A stretch of DNA of 18,727 nucleotides from JAXIHJ01 sp034189755. GTDB taxonomy: Bacteria > Planctomycetota > Phycisphaerae > SM23-33. A program made the position numbers and the translations under genes. The notes beneath the pieces are model-generated. The model made no database searches and was not told the origin of the DNA. It saw nothing but the letters and a program-made list of their open reading frames with translations. The stretch spans positions 1-18,727 of the forward strand of contig JAXIHJ010000077.1 of the NCBI GenBank assembly GCA_034189755.1, written 5' to 3'. This document shows, piece by piece, positions 7,323 to 14,474 of the stretch; the stretch's first letter is position 1, and each line of letters opens with the position of its first letter.

Positions 7323-9062
7323 TCAGCGACAGGCGTAGGTGTTTTTGTCCGGCGGGACGTTCAGGTAGGAAAGCGTCCGTTCCAGGACATCTTTCACGTA
7401 CGGGGCGGCCACCTTCGCACCATAGTAGCCCCTGGACCGGTCAGGCCAGTAAATCGAGATCAGGCAAACGGCCTGCGGCGTTCGGGCCGGCGCACCACCG
7501 ATGAAACTGCCGACGTAGGCGCCTTCGGCGTAGCCGCCGGGTCCGGAAATCTGGGCCGTGCCCGTTTTGCCAAAGCTCGTCCAGTATTTCATTCGGCAGG
7601 CCTTACCCGTGCCGCGTTCGACCACCTGCCGCAAAACTTCAAGCGATTGATCGGCCACCGGTCGGCTCAGTACGCGCCGCACGACCTGTCGCCGGCTATG
7701 GTAAACGACCTGGCCGTCGGCGTTGGTAACCCGGTCCACAAGGTAAGGCCTAAGCAACAGCCCGCCGTTGGCCAGAGATGAAAATGCCATCGTCAACTGA
7801 AGCGCCGTGCAGGAAATCTCCTGCCCGAACGGCACGCGCCGGAGGCTGTAGCCGTTCCATTTCGCCAGCGGGCGAAGGATGCCGCCGCTTTCACCGGGCA
7901 GCTCCACGCCCAGCTTGGCCCCGAAGCCGAACCCACGCGCGGCTTCGTGCAGTCGGCTGTTGCCCAGCCGCTCGCCGACCTTGGCCATGCCGATGTTGCT
8001 GGAGTAGACCACCACGTCGGTCAGCGACAGGTGGCCGTAGTTCTGGCCATGATCGCTGATCCGCCCGCCGCGATGGGCGCGGTATGATCCGTTTTCGCAG
8101 AAGATTTGCGTTTTATAGTCGGCTGCGCCGGCCTCGACGGCGGCTGCGGCGAATATAGGCTTAATTGCACTGCCCGGCTCATACGGCATTGTTATGGCGC
8201 GGTTTGTGCGGCTGGCCGGGGTGGCCCGATTAAAGGTGTTCGGGTCAAACATCGGCACCGAACACATTGCCAATATTTCGCCGGTCCGAGGGCGAACCAC
8301 TATGCCCGTACCCCATTTGGCGCTGAAAGTTTCGACGGACTCGCGCACCGCCTGCTCAAGAAAGCCCTGAACGACGGCGTCCAGGCAGAGAAATACGTTC
8401 CGGCCGTCCTGCGGCAAACTGCTTTGCTCCGGCAGCGGCCAGATCGGCCTGCGCCTGGCGTCGGTCAGGACCACGCGCCGGCCGTCGGAAGCAGCAATAT
8501 GCTCGTACATAGCCAATTCCAGACCGCCGCCGGCTGCCGACTCGTGGTTGCAAAAGCCCACGACCGTAGAGGCAAGCTGCCCGTTGGGATAATGACGCCG
8601 CCACTCGTATTGGATCCCCACAGCTCGGTTTCGGAGGCGGCGAATGCCCTCAACCTCCGCGGGCGTTATGCGGCGTTTTAGCCACACGAACCGGGCGCGC
8701 CGCCGGCGAATGAGTTTCTCCTGAACAGCCACCGGATCGAGACCAAGGACCTGACCGACGGCTACGGCCGTATCGCCGATTTCCTCAGCGCGAAGGATGA
8801 AGGGGTCAACGTAACAGCTCGGAACCTGTCTGCTGACGGCCAGCGGCACGTAGCCGCCTCGTGTCCTGGCAAAGATGACGCCCTGGCGTGCCGGAAGCTT
8901 AATGACCCTGCGTTGCTGCTTCTCGGCCAGGTCTGCTGCGTCAACCGGGCAGTTGTTAATCAGCAGGACCAGCCGGACGCCCAGGGCTGCGACGGCCAGT
9001 ATCAACAGGCCGAACACCACGTTGTAACGCCATTTCCCGGGTAAAGTACGTTGGTCGGGCAT
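7323..9062 (-). CDS. ftsI: FtsI/PBP3-type septal peptidoglycan transpeptidase
   Basis: A 579-residue class B penicillin-binding protein that crosslinks septal peptidoglycan. It has one N-terminal membrane helix (about residues 12-36), a dimerisation/pedestal region, and a transpeptidase domain with SAIK (catalytic Ser298, Lys301), SSN (354-356) and KTGTAQ (Lys499). No PASTA domain follows. The frame is open upstream to an ATG at 9152, but that start would overlap the ftsL-like gene by almost 90 nt. The ATG at 9062 lies 1 nt after that gene's stop and gives a normal short cytoplasmic front before the helix, so it is preferred, although its Shine-Dalgarno is weak. Placement between ftsL-like and murE is the classical one. 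Confidence 0.94.
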   Translation of the reverse strand: MPDQRTLPGKWRYNVVFGLLILAVAALGVRLVLLINNCPVDAADLAEKQQRRVIKLPARQGVIFARTRGGYVPLAVSRQVPSCYVDPFILRAEEIGDTAVAVGQVLGLDPVAVQEKLIRRRRARFVWLKRRITPAEVEGIRRLRNRAVGIQYEWRRHYPNGQLASTVVGFCNHESAAGGGLELAMYEHIAASDGRRVVLTDARRRPIWPLPEQSSLPQDGRNVFLCLDAVVQGFLEQAVRESVETFSAKWGTGIVVRPRTGEILAMCSVPMFDPNTFNRATPASRTNRAITMPYEPGSAIKPIFAAAAVEAGAADYKTQIFCENGSYRAHRGGRISDHGQNYGHLSLTDVVVYSSNIGMAKVGERLGNSRLHEAARGFGFGAKLGVELPGESGGILRPLAKWNGYSLRRVPFGQEISCTALQLTMAFSSLANGGLLLRPYLVDRVTNADGQVVYHSRRQVVRRVLSRPVADQSLEVLRQVVERGTGKACRMKYWTSFGKTGTAQISGPGGYAEGAYVGSFIGGAPARTPQAVCLISIYWPDRSRGYYGAKVAAPYVKDVLERTLSYLNVPPDKNTYACR

Positions 9063-9063
9063 T

Positions 9064-9348
9064 TTATCTTCGCCAATTGCGGCCGGGTGGTCTCCTGCCT
9101 GCCGGTCGGCCCTGACCGGCGTCCGCCTCAACCAGTTCCAAACACATTTCATCGGCCCGACGGCGAATCTCCGCCGGCGCCATCCGCTTGCTCAATTGCA
9201 CCTGCTGATCCCACAACAAACGGCGGACCTCAACCCGCCGGCTTTGAAGACGCTGAATCTCGTGACGCGACGTGATTTCCGCACGACGAATGTGCACCAC
9301 CCCCACGGCAATGGCGGAAAGAAAAACAATTATTGGCAACAAACGCAC
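9064..9348 (-). CDS. ftsL: FtsL-like division protein
   Basis: A 94-residue bitopic protein. A hydrophobic helix (about residues 3-19) is followed by a charged helical stretch with heptad-like spacing (about 20-62, including RLQSRRVEVRRLLWDQQVQL) and then SKRMAPAEIRRRADEM, which matches the shape of the FtsL family end (coiled coil, then Pro, Ile, Ala). The last 20 residues are basic and low complexity. FtsL connects FtsB/FtsQ with FtsW/FtsI in the divisome. The start is GTG at 9348 with GGAG 9 nt upstream; it follows the LysM gene by 16 nt and stops 1 nt before ftsI. Sequence identity in this family is low, so the call rests mainly on topology and position. Confidence 0.75.
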   Translation of the reverse strand: MRLLPIIVFLSAIAVGVVHIRRAEITSRHEIQRLQSRRVEVRRLLWDQQVQLSKRMAPAEIRRRADEMCLELVEADAGQGRPAGRRPPGRNWRR

Positions 9349-9364
9349 TTAGGAATGCTCCAAC

Positions 9365-10204
9365 TCAACTGGCAGCGGGAATATTCAGTTTTGCGCCGAT
9401 CGGCAACTGGTCCGGACTCGGCAGCTTGTCTTTGTTGGCGTTGTATATTTCCAGAACGGCTCGTGGGCTGTCGTCGTTGAGCACCTTGCGCGCGATCTTG
9501 GTGAGGTTGTCACCGCGCTGCACAACGTATATGCGCCGGCCCGACCTGGGGCGGGCGGCAACACCAAAGTGATCCCGCAACTGCGCTATATCCATTTCGC
9601 GGTAGTGCCGCTGAGGTGCTCGCCTTTGAGCTGAGGCCCCGGACGGCTGCTCGGCTGGGGCTGTTACCGTCGAGGCCGACGCCAACGGAGGAATGACGAG
9701 TTCCTGCCCGACAATTACCATTCGGGCATCCTGAAGCTTGTCCCGGTTTGCCTCGAAGATGCGCCTGTACTGACGACCGTGATCGCGGCCGTATACCTTC
9801 CTGGCAATCTTGATGAGCGAATCGTTCGGCTGCACCTTGTAAATGCGGGCCGGCACGGTCTGGCGGGCGGGCGGCTCTTGCGCGACCTGTTTGGTCGAAT
9901 CGGCCGGCTGCGCCATCGCCGACTGTAGGATTTCCTCGCTGCCAGGGCGCTGAGCGGCAAGCGATATGTGCGCTTGGCCTGTTTCGGCTGAGCCGTCCGT
10001 CGCCTCGGCGAGTTGCTCGCCCTGATCGGCAAGGGGCAGAACCTCTTCGATTAAGGGCGTCCACGTGTAGCGGGAAGTGTCCTCGACGACAGTCTCAGGC
10101 GCCGGCGCCGTAGCAGATGTGCCGGCAAGCTCGCTCAGCACCAGTCCGAACATGATGATAAATCCCAAACCAACCAGCAGTCCAATTCTTGTTTCACGCG
10201 TCAT
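9365..10204 (-). CDS. Membrane-anchored protein with two LysM domains
   Basis: A 279-residue protein with an N-terminal membrane helix (7-26) ending in LSELAG, then about 90 residues of Ala-, Glu-, Gln- and Pro-rich linker, LysM domain 1 (120-174, IYKVQPNDSLIKIARKVYG), a second linker, and LysM domain 2 (224-277, IYVVQRGDNLTKIARKV). LysM binds GlcNAc-containing glycans, so the protein should hold or sense peptidoglycan outside the inner membrane. No catalytic domain is visible. The ATG at 10204 has GGAG 8 nt upstream; the frame extends to 10378 but into rsmH. The gene sits between rsmH and ftsL-like, normally adjacent genes, and is probably co-transcribed with them. A division-site role is inference from context. 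Confidence 0.88.
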   Translation of the reverse strand: MTRETRIGLLVGLGFIIMFGLVLSELAGTSATAPAPETVVEDTSRYTWTPLIEEVLPLADQGEQLAEATDGSAETGQAHISLAAQRPGSEEILQSAMAQPADSTKQVAQEPPARQTVPARIYKVQPNDSLIKIARKVYGRDHGRQYRRIFEANRDKLQDARMVIVGQELVIPPLASASTVTAPAEQPSGASAQRRAPQRHYREMDIAQLRDHFGVAARPRSGRRIYVVQRGDNLTKIARKVLNDDSPRAVLEIYNANKDKLPSPDQLPIGAKLNIPAAS

Positions 10205-10247
10205 AACCGAGTCTCCATACGTGTGGTTCCTGTTCGCACCAGGAGTC

Positions 10248-11156
10248 CTATCGAATCCATTCCACACCGCGAAGCTTCGCAGACCTGCTTCGCGGATTGA
10301 CCTTGGTCTCATGCGGCGATGCGGTAACGGGTTTTTTAACAAGCAGCCTGGCCCGCCCGTCCGCCGCCCAATCGGCAAATGTCTGTTTCACACATCGGTC
10401 TTCCAGCGAATGAAAGCTGATAATCGCCACCCTGCCGCCGTCAGCGAGCAGCTTGGGCATCACGTTCAGCAGGCGTTGAAGATTGCCCAGCTCGTCGTTG
10501 ACGGCAATGCGCAGCGCCTGGAACGTTCTGGTAGCCGGATGAACTCCTCGTCTCGTTCGCCGCACCGCCGCGGGCATCGCAGCCGCGACCACCTCGGCCA
10601 ATCGGCCGGTCCGGTCGATTCGCCGCTGTTTCCTTGCCGCAACGATCGACCGTGCAATCCGTCGGCTGTATCGTTCTTCACCGTAGGCGTAAATCAAATC
10701 AGCCAGTTCCTTCTCAGCCAGCGAGTTGACTATGTCCGCCGCCGTCCGTTCCAATCCCACGTCCAGCCGCATGTCCAGCGGGCCATCGGTCAAAAAGCTC
10801 AGGCCTCGCAGCGGATCATCCAACTGGTTGGACGAGACCCCCAAATCGGTCAGAACGGCATCGGCGTGGGTAACGTCCGCGGCGGCCAGAACAGACGGCA
10901 ACTCGGAGAAATTCGCGTGGAACAGACGACAACGGGGCATAAATTGCTTCAGGCGGCACTTGGTGAGTCGAAGGTTGGCTTCATCAACGTCGATGGCGAT
11001 CAGGCGAGCATCCGGCCCTGCTGCGGCCAGGAGCGCTTCGGCATGTCCGCCCGCCCCCACCGTGCAGTCCACCAAGACACCCCGACCTGCGGGCGCCATC
11101 ATCTCGACGACCTCATCCCGCAATACGGGTCGGTGAGCCTCGCTGCGGTCCGTCAC
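10248..11156 (-). CDS. rsmH: RsmH, 16S rRNA (cytosine1402-N4)-methyltransferase
   Basis: A 302-residue SAM-dependent methyltransferase (also called MraW) that methylates N4 of C1402 in the 16S rRNA P site. The N-terminal HRPVLRDEVVEMM, SAM loop DCTVGAGGHAEALL, TDLGVSSNQLDDPLRG and FHSLEDRCVKQ near the C-terminus are all characteristic. The start needs a choice: an ATG at 11162 is in frame, but GGCGAGG touches it with no spacer, whereas the GTG at 11156 lies 6 nt after the same GAGG, the ideal distance. I therefore prefer 11156; the other start adds two residues. The gene begins about 10-16 nt after the 80-residue unknown and is followed after 43 nt by the LysM gene. Confidence 0.96.
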   Translation of the reverse strand: MTDRSEAHRPVLRDEVVEMMAPAGRGVLVDCTVGAGGHAEALLAAAGPDARLIAIDVDEANLRLTKCRLKQFMPRCRLFHANFSELPSVLAAADVTHADAVLTDLGVSSNQLDDPLRGLSFLTDGPLDMRLDVGLERTAADIVNSLAEKELADLIYAYGEERYSRRIARSIVAARKQRRIDRTGRLAEVVAAAMPAAVRRTRRGVHPATRTFQALRIAVNDELGNLQRLLNVMPKLLADGGRVAIISFHSLEDRCVKQTFADWAADGRARLLVKKPVTASPHETKVNPRSRSAKLRGVEWIR

Positions 11157-11172
11157 GATCATCCTCGCCGGA

Positions 11173-11415
11173 CTATGCCGTTACCGTCTGACCATTTAGG
11201 GCCGCCTCAGCCGATTCAGAGAGGCCGACCCGGGCACACTCACCACCCAGCGCCCGAACGCGCGCCAAACGTCTTGCCAAATCCAGCAGGCGGTCTCGAT
11301 GCACGTCGCTGATGGCCGACGGGCTTGCTAATTGCCGCCGCAGTTCCGCAAAGTCCATCCGGGGCATTCCCTGCCTCCGGTATGGCCTGCACTTGGCTTG
11401 CCGGGAGATGAGCAT
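11173..11415 (-). CDS. Small basic helical protein of unknown function between mraZ and rsmH
   Basis: An 80-residue open frame ending in TAG at 11173, 10-16 nt before rsmH. The ATG at 11415 has AGGA 8 nt upstream, a good ribosome site, so translation is likely; internal ATGs at 11367 and 11358 are weaker. The front is rich in Arg and Gln, and the middle (about 24-58) is predicted helical with many Leu, Arg and Asp residues (ELRRQLASP, RDRLLDLARRLARVRAL). There is no membrane segment, signal peptide or recognised domain. I do not recognise a family. Position inside the cluster on the same strand, with normal codon texture, supports a real gene; conservation in relatives would decide it. Confidence 0.6.
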   Translation of the reverse strand: MLISRQAKCRPYRRQGMPRMDFAELRRQLASPSAISDVHRDRLLDLARRLARVRALGGECARVGLSESAEAALNGQTVTA

Positions 11416-11501
11416 GGTACGATTCCTTTCAACCGGGTCGATAAAGTCTCAAACTCGTCGGCGAAGTTCCGCTTTCTCTGCCGACGAACCGATTTTTCGC
11501 T

Positions 11502-11969
11502 TCACTCATTATCGTGATCGGCGTTCATGCGATCCGCCGCCTCGTACAGCACCTCGCCGTAGCTCGGCATGTGCTCCTGCACGTGGCGCTCCCATTCGTC
11601 TCTTGGCCAAACTTCGATGTGGTCGTCGTTGCCGACCAGCGTGACGCAATCGGAGACCGTCGCCCGCTGCATCGATTTTTCAGGCAACACCACCCGGCCT
11701 TGAGAATCCGGCTTCAGCAGGCGGGCCGTTCCAAAAAACAAAATAAACTTTCCCGACCGCCGACTTGGCAGCGGCGACCGCCTTAACGTGGCCAGCAACT
11801 GACCAAAGTACAGGTCCGGATACAACCACAGATGACCGTCCGGCCCCAGCACCAGGATAAAGTTCTCCCCATCACTGGCGGGCACGAGCTGTTCGCGGAG
11901 CGCTGAGCTGATCGCCAAGCGATGCTTGGAATCAATCGTCTGTTCGAACTCACCTATCAGAAGCGCCAT
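11502..11969 (-). CDS. mraZ: MraZ, dcw operon transcriptional regulator
   Basis: A 155-residue member of the MraZ family, a double AbrB-like (swapped-hairpin) DNA-binding protein that forms rings and represses its own operon in E. coli. Both half-domains are visible: GEFEQTIDSKHRLAISSALRE at the N-terminus and LKPDSQGRVVLPEKSM in the second half, followed by DHIEVWPRDEWE. The usual IP in the first half reads IS. The ATG at 11969 has AGGA 7 nt upstream. It is the first gene of the cluster, its usual place, 86 nt before the next small gene. Candidate operator boxes lie just upstream. Confidence 0.95.
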   Translation of the reverse strand: MALLIGEFEQTIDSKHRLAISSALREQLVPASDGENFILVLGPDGHLWLYPDLYFGQLLATLRRSPLPSRRSGKFILFFGTARLLKPDSQGRVVLPEKSMQRATVSDCVTLVGNDDHIEVWPRDEWERHVQEHMPSYGEVLYEAADRMNADHDNE

Positions 11970-12259
11970 TACCAGGTCCTATTCACCGCCCAATGGGACT
12001 AATAGGGAATCTACACCATTTACAGGGACGACAACAAGAAAAAAAATGCCCATTTTCTCTTTCCCGATAAAACATGGGGCCTAACAGATATCTTACATGC
12101 GCGAGCGGTAGTGGTAAGTCCTCGTCAACAACACTACATTTGGTATCTTCCCGTCATGAAATTTTTTTCTCATTCGCCAGAACCGACTTGTCAAAAAGCG
12201 CGTTAAGGGCACGGCCAGCCCAACATCAATCCGTATTTCGGGATATCGGCCAAGTGAGT
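11970..12259. other. AT-rich intergenic region upstream of mraZ
   Basis: This 290-nt gap is the largest in the window and is clearly AT-richer than the flanking genes. It should hold the start of the dcw transcript. I find no open frame with a ribosome site, and no strong hairpin-plus-T-run terminator for the glycosyltransferase gene. A T-run of 8 on the minus strand (12046-12039) lacks a stem in front of it. Besides the phased GGGA boxes near mraZ, nothing definite can be called. Confidence 0.5.
11994..12028. promoter_or_regulatory. Candidate MraZ operator: three phased GGGA boxes upstream of mraZ
   Basis: On the plus strand TGGGA (11994-11998), AGGGA (12004-12008) and AGGGA (12024-12028) are spaced by exactly 10 and 20 bp, so they fall on one helical face with one box missing. 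E. coli MraZ is known to bind TGGGN repeats with 5-nt spacers, which is the same 10-bp period. The boxes lie 25-59 nt upstream of the mraZ ATG, where a promoter should be; a weak TAGATT-like -10 occurs nearby on the minus strand. The boxes point opposite to the gene, which may differ from E. coli. Confidence 0.4.
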
Positions 12260-13435
12260 TTATTCGCGTGAATCTTTTTCGTTACGCCTGCTCGTTGTGA
12301 ATTCCGGTGCGCGGGAAAGGTGAAAACTGTTGGCGACCTCCTCGTAGATTTCCTCATGCCGGGCGATGTTTTTCTCAATGGAATGTTTTTGAACAACCTC
12401 CCGGCGTGCGGCCTGGGCGAGCCGTGTTCGCAGTTCCGCATCGCCGGCTAGGCGCTCGATGGCTTTGGCCAGTGCGGCTGCGTCTTCAGGTAAAACCATC
12501 AGACCAGTCTGTCCGTCGACCAGTACGTCGCAGATGCCCGGCGCGTCGCTTGCGACGATGGGCAACTGTGCCGCCATAGCCTCGGCCAGGGCCAACGGCC
12601 AGCCCTCCCATCGGCTGGGCATGACGAAGATGTCGGCTGCGCTGAGCAGGCCCTGCACGTCATCGACGAACCCCAGCAGTCTCACTTTTTTGCCACAATC
12701 GGTGTGGGCGATGAAATTTTCCACGATACGGCGTTCTGGTCCGTCGCCGGCCAGGACGAGTTTTCCGCCCCATTTGCGTGCAGTCAGTTGTTCCATGGCC
12801 GCCAGCAGCACGTCGGTGCCCTTCTGCCGGTCCAGCCGACCTACGGCCGCCAGAAGTATTTCATCAGGCCCGACGCCCCACTGCGCCCGCAGCCTGCTTC
12901 GGGCGGCCTCGTCGCGTGCAAAGGCGGCGGCGTCGATGCCGTTCGGCACGACCGAGTACCGCCGCAACGGCAACCCGCTGCGCCGCGCGTGGAAACTTCG
13001 GACCGATTCCGAGACGCAGATGATTCGATCGCAGCAGCCGGCAAGCAGTCTTGCCGCCGCGAACTGCCACGGGCGAAACCGCCCTTCCGCTACGTGCACC
13101 GTGTGGACAATGTGCGGCACGGACGCCAGGTAAGCGGCCGGCCGGCCGGCGAGGTCCGCGTGAAACAGGTGCGTGTGCAGCAGGTCGATACGCTCGCGCC
13201 GGAGAATACTCGTCAGTGTAGCCAGCTTGAGCAGGTCCCACCTGCCGCGCACACCTAAGACGGAAACTTTGACGCCGCAAGCATGCAACCGGTCGGCCAC
13301 CGCCCCGCCCCGCAGCGAAACCACCTGCACGTCAAAGCGCCTTCCGTCGAGTCGGCGGGCAAGTTCATAGACGCACCGCTCGGCCCCCGCCGGAGCCAAC
13401 TCGGTAATCAGTTGACAAACATGCAAGCGTCGCAT
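12260..13435 (-). CDS. GT4-family glycosyltransferase
   Basis: A 391-residue GT-B glycosyltransferase. The N-terminal half holds the glycine/alanine loop LAPAGAERCVYELARRL (14-30) and a DLLHTHLFHADLAGRPAA segment; the C-terminal half has AVGRLDRQKGTDVLLAAM, VLAGDGPER and PSRWEGWPLALAEAMA, the family EX7E motif (Glu277 and Glu285) that holds the nucleotide sugar. No membrane helix is evident, so it is probably cytoplasmic or peripheral, acting in glycolipid, polysaccharide or glycoprotein synthesis; donor and acceptor cannot be read. The ATG at 13435 has GGAG 8 nt upstream. It lies 290 nt upstream of mraZ on the same strand, with AT-rich sequence between, and is probably a separate transcription unit. 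Confidence 0.9.
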   Translation of the reverse strand: MRRLHVCQLITELAPAGAERCVYELARRLDGRRFDVQVVSLRGGAVADRLHACGVKVSVLGVRGRWDLLKLATLTSILRRERIDLLHTHLFHADLAGRPAAYLASVPHIVHTVHVAEGRFRPWQFAAARLLAGCCDRIICVSESVRSFHARRSGLPLRRYSVVPNGIDAAAFARDEAARSRLRAQWGVGPDEILLAAVGRLDRQKGTDVLLAAMEQLTARKWGGKLVLAGDGPERRIVENFIAHTDCGKKVRLLGFVDDVQGLLSAADIFVMPSRWEGWPLALAEAMAAQLPIVASDAPGICDVLVDGQTGLMVLPEDAAALAKAIERLAGDAELRTRLAQAARREVVQKHSIEKNIARHEEIYEEVANSFHLSRAPEFTTSRRNEKDSRE

Positions 13436-13460
13436 AAGGTAAGCTCCAAAGCTGAATTAC

Positions 13461-13614
13461 GAATGACGAACACCGCAAACCATACGTGAAGCGTACTGGT
13501 CCCCGCTAGCCGCGACGGTTCGACAAAGCTCACCACAGGACGGCAGGGAGCGGGCAAAGGACAGTATCCCGCTCACTTCCGCTCGCGGCTAGCTGATTCG
13601 TCATTCGGCATTGC
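13461..13614. repeat. Palindromic dispersed repeat, long copy, with nested hairpins
   Basis: Outer arms GAATGACGAA (13461-13470) and TTCGTCATTC (13597-13606) are perfect inverted repeats. Inside them GCTAGCCGCGA (13505-13515) pairs with TCGCGGCTAGC (13583-13593). A third perfect hairpin is GAGCGGG/CCCGCTC (13548-13554 and 13568-13574). The right end (13579-13614) matches 16395-16430 in 33 of 36 positions, and the left end GAATGACSAACAC matches 16374-16386 in 12 of 13. No transposase is present, so it resembles a non-autonomous, MITE-like or REP-like element. It fills most of the 226-nt gap between two divergent genes. Confidence 0.7.
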
Positions 13615-13661
13615 AGTCTTTTTATATCATTTTCCACACGGTTTGCGTACCACATAAGACC

Positions 13662-14456
13662 ATGAACGCAATCGACGCACACACCCATGCCTTTCCCGAC
13701 AGTCTGGCCGGGCGTGCCATCGCCGCACTGGAGGACCAATGCACATGGAAAGCCGTCGCCGGCGGAACCGTCGCGGACCTGCTGGCCTCGATGGACGCCG
13801 CCGGCGTGGATGTTTCGGTTCTCTGCACAATCGCCACCAAGCCGGGGCAGGCCGCCGGAATCCTGAGCTGGTGCGAGCAGATACGCTCCGAGCGAATCGT
13901 GCCGCTGCCATCGGTACATCCGGATGCGCCTGACGCAGCCAAGTGGATTACAACATTCGCAGAGGCGGGCTTCGCCGGCATCAAGCTGCACCCGATGTAT
14001 CAGGATTTCTACGCCGACGAGCCGCGAATGGACGCAATCTACGCCGCCGCACAGCAGCACGGTGTTTTCGTGACGCTGCATTGTGGCCGCGACATCGGCT
14101 TCCCGCAGGATGACGATCGGGCCAGCCCGCAGCGCATAGCCGGCCTCAAACGGCGCTTCGGGGACCTGAAACTCATCTGCACGCACATGGGCGGCTGGCA
14201 AATGTGGGACCAGGCCGAGCAGCACCTGATCGGCTCCGACGTGATGCTGGAGACGTCGTTCAGCCTGGACAAGCTCTCGCCGGCCCGTGCCGCGGAGATG
14301 ATCCGCCGCCACGGCTGCCGGCGCGTGATGCTGGGCAGCGACTGGCCGTGGTCCCGGCAGGATAATGCCATCGAATACGTCAGGAAGCTGCCACTCTCAA
14401 CTGAGGAGACTGACGCCATTCTCCACCATAGCGCCGCAAGGCTGTTGGGCCTGTAA
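13662..14456 (+). CDS. Metal-dependent hydrolase of the amidohydrolase-2 type
   Basis: A 264-residue TIM-barrel amidohydrolase. Metal- and active-site-type residues are in the expected order: HTH at 7-9 (IDAHTHAFP), Lys108 and His110 in GIKLHPMYQDF, His140 in VTLHCGRD, His175 in ICTHMGGW, and Asp227 in MLGSDWPW. The end, ILHHSAARLLGL, is the usual close of this family. Such enzymes hydrolyse or decarboxylate small molecules; the substrate cannot be read. The frame continues upstream to 13611, but into the repeat, and the ATG at 13662 directly precedes the conserved barrel strand. Its Shine-Dalgarno is weak. The gene converges on the next one with an 18-nt gap. A TatD-like role is a less likely alternative. 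Confidence 0.85.
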   Translation: MNAIDAHTHAFPDSLAGRAIAALEDQCTWKAVAGGTVADLLASMDAAGVDVSVLCTIATKPGQAAGILSWCEQIRSERIVPLPSVHPDAPDAAKWITTFAEAGFAGIKLHPMYQDFYADEPRMDAIYAAAQQHGVFVTLHCGRDIGFPQDDDRASPQRIAGLKRRFGDLKLICTHMGGWQMWDQAEQHLIGSDVMLETSFSLDKLSPARAAEMIRRHGCRRVMLGSDWPWSRQDNAIEYVRKLPLSTEETDAILHHSAARLLGL

Positions 14457-14474
14457 CGCGGCACGGGCCGGCGA

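Noticed and set aside
9063..9152. Longer ftsI start at 9152
   Set aside because: It would overlap the ftsL-like gene by nearly 90 nt and add an atypical 30-residue front before the membrane helix.
10205..10378. Upstream extension of the LysM protein frame
   Set aside because: It runs into rsmH, while the ATG at 10204 has a good Shine-Dalgarno and begins directly before the membrane helix.
10077..11312. A 411-codon plus-strand frame opposite rsmH and the LysM gene
   Set aside because: It crosses two real genes in the opposite direction and translates into unstructured Arg/His/Pro-rich sequence.
12039..12046. Run of eight T on the minus strand as a terminator for the glycosyltransferase gene
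   Set aside because: No stable stem precedes it, and it lies more than 200 nt beyond the stop codon.
13611..13661. Upstream TTG start of the amidohydrolase
   Set aside because: It would place coding sequence next to and partly in the dispersed repeat, and adds residues not expected before the first barrel strand IDAHTH.
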